From contig OW204012.1 of the NCBI GenBank assembly GCA_934047225.1, forward strand, positions 8,618,001 to 8,682,000: DNA of 64,000 nucleotides, read 5' to 3'. This document shows, piece after piece, positions 61,568 to 64,000 of the stretch. The notes beneath the pieces are model-generated. The model worked only from the letters and a program-made list of their open reading frames with translations, was not told the DNA's origin and ran no database searches. Both the position numbers and the translations under genes were made by a program. The DNA comes from Ypsolopha sequella. Its lineage: Eukaryota > Arthropoda > Insecta > Lepidoptera > Ypsolophidae. How positions within the stretch are numbered: the stretch's first letter is position 1; every line of letters starts with the position of its first letter.

Positions 61568-63208
61568 GCGTTGTTACTCCATAACTCCGTCATTTCTGAA
61601 CCGATTTGAACAATTCTTTTTTTGTTTGAAAAAGTGTACTTCCAGGTAGGTCCCATTTTAGGTTTGGTCATGATCTGATGAAGGTCTTCAGAGATAGGCA
61701 GTGGAACTCCTCAGAAAATGACAGCATACCTCTCAAAATTGAAGTAATCGCTTTGTACTTGGGTGATAATTACAAGGTATTACTTGAAAATCATCATTCT
61801 TTCATCTGGCCTTCGATCCTGGCTTCATCACCATATTCACCATAGAACTCCTCAACGGATCAGAGCACATAACTCGAGATTGCGGCAATCACTGCGTTAG
61901 GGTGCTAATTCAAGGGTATTACTTGGAGATTACCAGAATACCCACCTGACCTTCGATCCTGGCTTCATCACCATAGAACTCCTCAACGGATGACAGCACA
62001 TAACTTTGGATTGCGGCAATCAGTTTGTGTTATGGTGCTCATTGCAGGGCATTGCTTGAAAATTGCCAGTGTACCCACCTGACCTTCGATCTTGGCTTCA
62101 TCACCGTAGAACTCTTTAACGAATGACAGCACATAACTCGAGATTGATAGCAGGAAGCTCCTCAAACATAGCTACTTATACTCACTTGAACTTCGTTTCA
62201 TATTAAAACCACGTTTGCAAGAACTACCCATATTTCACAATTTAACCCAACAACACTAAAAAATGTGAAATAAAATAAACTTTTAACAAAAAAATAGCAA
62301 CCGACTTCAATAGTAACAGCAGTCATTCACTAAAAAGTTAATAATAATTCTATAAAGACCGATGGTACCGAAGCAACACTTTTGCCGACTTCTTTCTTCC
62401 TGAAACATTATGTTATCTAGAAGTCGGCGTATTTCCTACGATATAGCAACATAAAAACCAATATAAGAACGCCGACTTCTAGATAACATAACGTTTCAGG
62501 AAGAAATACCTTGATACCTTTTGACAGTTATAGTGATGTACCTACGGTGATGAACGAGTTATTCTTTTTTCATTCATTCATTCGGTCTATTTGTTCTTTT
62601 CTGTTTATTTAATATTTAATAAATAGAAAAACAGTATATTTTAGATTCTTGATGAGCAGTTTTAAGGTTATGTAAAGTTATATAAAGTATGAAATATTAT
62701 TAACAAAATGCTGGACAAGCAAATATTATTTATTCTACTTATTTCCCATTACTAGTTATTACCACCTTTCGAACTCAGCACCCAGTTTTCAAAACCTAAG
62801 GCTAATCTGAAATAACGAATCAAGCGAACATTGAAAAACTTAATCACGTTACCTCCGGCAGCTGTCCTAAATGCCGGCTCCGGCAGCTGTCCCAATTCAT
62901 TCATTCATTTGTTCATGACACTTTTTGCTAATCTGTGTAAAAGTGGACCATCACTAATTTTATTATGGTCACACAGATAAAAATGTGCAGCCGCCAACAG
63001 AAAAAATGGATTATTGTTTTGTTGAATAGTTTTTTTACCAAAAATCGAGGTAATATGTATTTATTGTGAACAAAAGTGTATTCTACATGAAGATCAAAGT
63101 GTCTAGAATCGATGTATGTGAAGTTTTTAATAAGAGGTGTGTACAATATCAGTAATTTTCATCCTAAACGGTTTGTTTACCTCAGTGTTCAATCCGACTT
63201 GATCGTAG
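61425..63208. mobile_element. 1.78-kb TA-flanked TIR element in the LINE tail
   Basis: CTACGATCAAGTCGGATT at 61425 and AATCCGACTTGATCGTAG at 63191-63208, with imperfect extension to GGTAAACAAA on each side. TA lies at both edges. The interior apart from the nested family H copy (62523-63170) has no recognisable transposase. Confidence 0.75.
61492..62509 (-). mobile_element. Family H element, copy 3, truncated, 13-bp TSD
   Basis: TAACCGACTTCAAAAAGGAG to ...CAGGAAGAAATA, flanked by CTTGATACCTTTT at 61479-61491 and 62510-62522. It stops within the second arm of the palindrome. A T-run of about 34 lies at 61533-61566. Confidence 0.85.
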
Positions 63209-64000
63209 TATAGGTAGATACATTTTTACGTACTGCTCTCTCCGGGCGCTGTAGTAGTTTGTGAAGTGTGACGTCACTCTCAGAGAGGCCGCCTGGGAGC
63301 TATCGTTTATTCCCGCGCATTAAAGATATGAAACTTCTCTAACTTCGTCAATTATTATCGTATAGCAATGAAACTTTTGCCAAAGTTTAAAGTACGTACA
63401 TTCAACAAAAAAAAATTTTTTTTTGTGGAATAGTCTATTACGTAAGTAGGTAGGTACCTAATTTTCTTCCGACACTGAGTAAGGTCGATATTACACTATC
63501 ACTCTGAAAGATTCTTCATCAAATTGTTGTCCACACGAACCTATATACATCCATGGTTGTCCATGAAAACTGATCCAGTATTACAACATGTCGTAATAAG
63601 GTTTCATACAAAATTTACATAACATTTGACGTCAAATTTAAAAACAAAACATTGATCAAAGAAAACAGTGTAATATCGGCCCAAGTATAGAAAGAAGGGA
63701 TTCGATGCTATAATTGTTTTTAATCCTTCTGAAAGTATGTTTTTTTGGTATTAATGTGCTCAAGATGTACCGAAACAAAAATATCGAGTAGCGGTAATTA
63801 CTAATTAATTAATTAAGCGGTTTGCCAGTATTGTCAACTTGATGGATTTCCCGTGAAATCTAGCGGATTGAGATAAGGGTAAAACGGGATAATTATTTTA
63901 TGACAAACATTTTATTTTCCTCCGGATTTGGCGACAATTATTGTTAGTGTAATTTTGAACCTATGAAGGATTAAAACAACGTAGCAAAACAATTTTGCGT
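63209..64000. other. Window end: repeat-derived sequence with a possible MITE
   Basis: GGTCGATATTACACTATCAC (63482) and its partner AGTGTAATATCGGCCC (63668) bracket about 200 bp as candidate TIRs. No gene seen. Confidence 0.4.

Overview
This window looks like a gene-poor, repeat-dense stretch of a moth or butterfly (Lepidoptera) nuclear genome. The evidence is AT-rich DNA with GT-AG introns, tRNA-headed SINEs followed by the conserved lepidopteran-style body, many MITE and foldback families, a degenerate Jockey-type LINE, and other LINE 3' ends with short microsatellite tails. Species assignment is inference; no database search was possible.

Two spliced genes can be reconstructed, both on the minus strand. 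(1) Positions 34090 down to 3254 hold nine exons whose phases all agree. They encode a 536-residue ANL-superfamily adenylate-forming enzyme (4-coumarate:CoA ligase / firefly-luciferase-like acyl-CoA synthetase) with an intact P-loop, GYGLTE motif, catalytic lysine and a C-terminal SKL peroxisomal signal. (2) Positions 45478 down to 38228 hold four exons encoding a 157-residue Lunapark-like ER membrane protein. It keeps the MG-F-S-R N-terminus, the membrane hairpin and the coiled coil, but stops before the zinc-ribbon half. The 3' end of the Lunapark-like gene lies about 4.1 kb from the start of the synthetase gene.

The rest is mobile DNA, much of it intronic. 1-3253: LINE fragment, SINE and foldbacks downstream of gene 1. 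3380-22450: introns 2-8 of gene 1, with copies of a 'CTGGACATAAGCC' family (here family A), foldbacks, a 20-copy 22-bp satellite touching the last splice acceptor, and LINE tails. 22659-33973: the 11-kb first intron, containing two inverted copies of a palindrome-bearing family (family H), a hAT MITE with an 8-bp target duplication, and a SINE. 34091-38227: intergenic duplications and nested MITEs. 38327-45451: introns of the Lunapark-like gene, including a 1.2-kb TA-flanked element with many internal copies of a TIR-like motif (element K). 45479-57359: repeats, including a 1.7-kb TIR element inserted into an older MITE. 57360-61420: the Jockey-type LINE, itself interrupted. 61423-64000: a TIR element inserted in the LINE tail and carrying a nested family H copy.

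The most interesting candidates are the zinc-ribbon-less Lunapark paralog, the satellite that supplies the polypyrimidine tract of a splice acceptor, the family H element with a large palindrome and a retro-type target duplication, a palindromic MITE family with 7-bp duplications (family B), and several datable nesting events.
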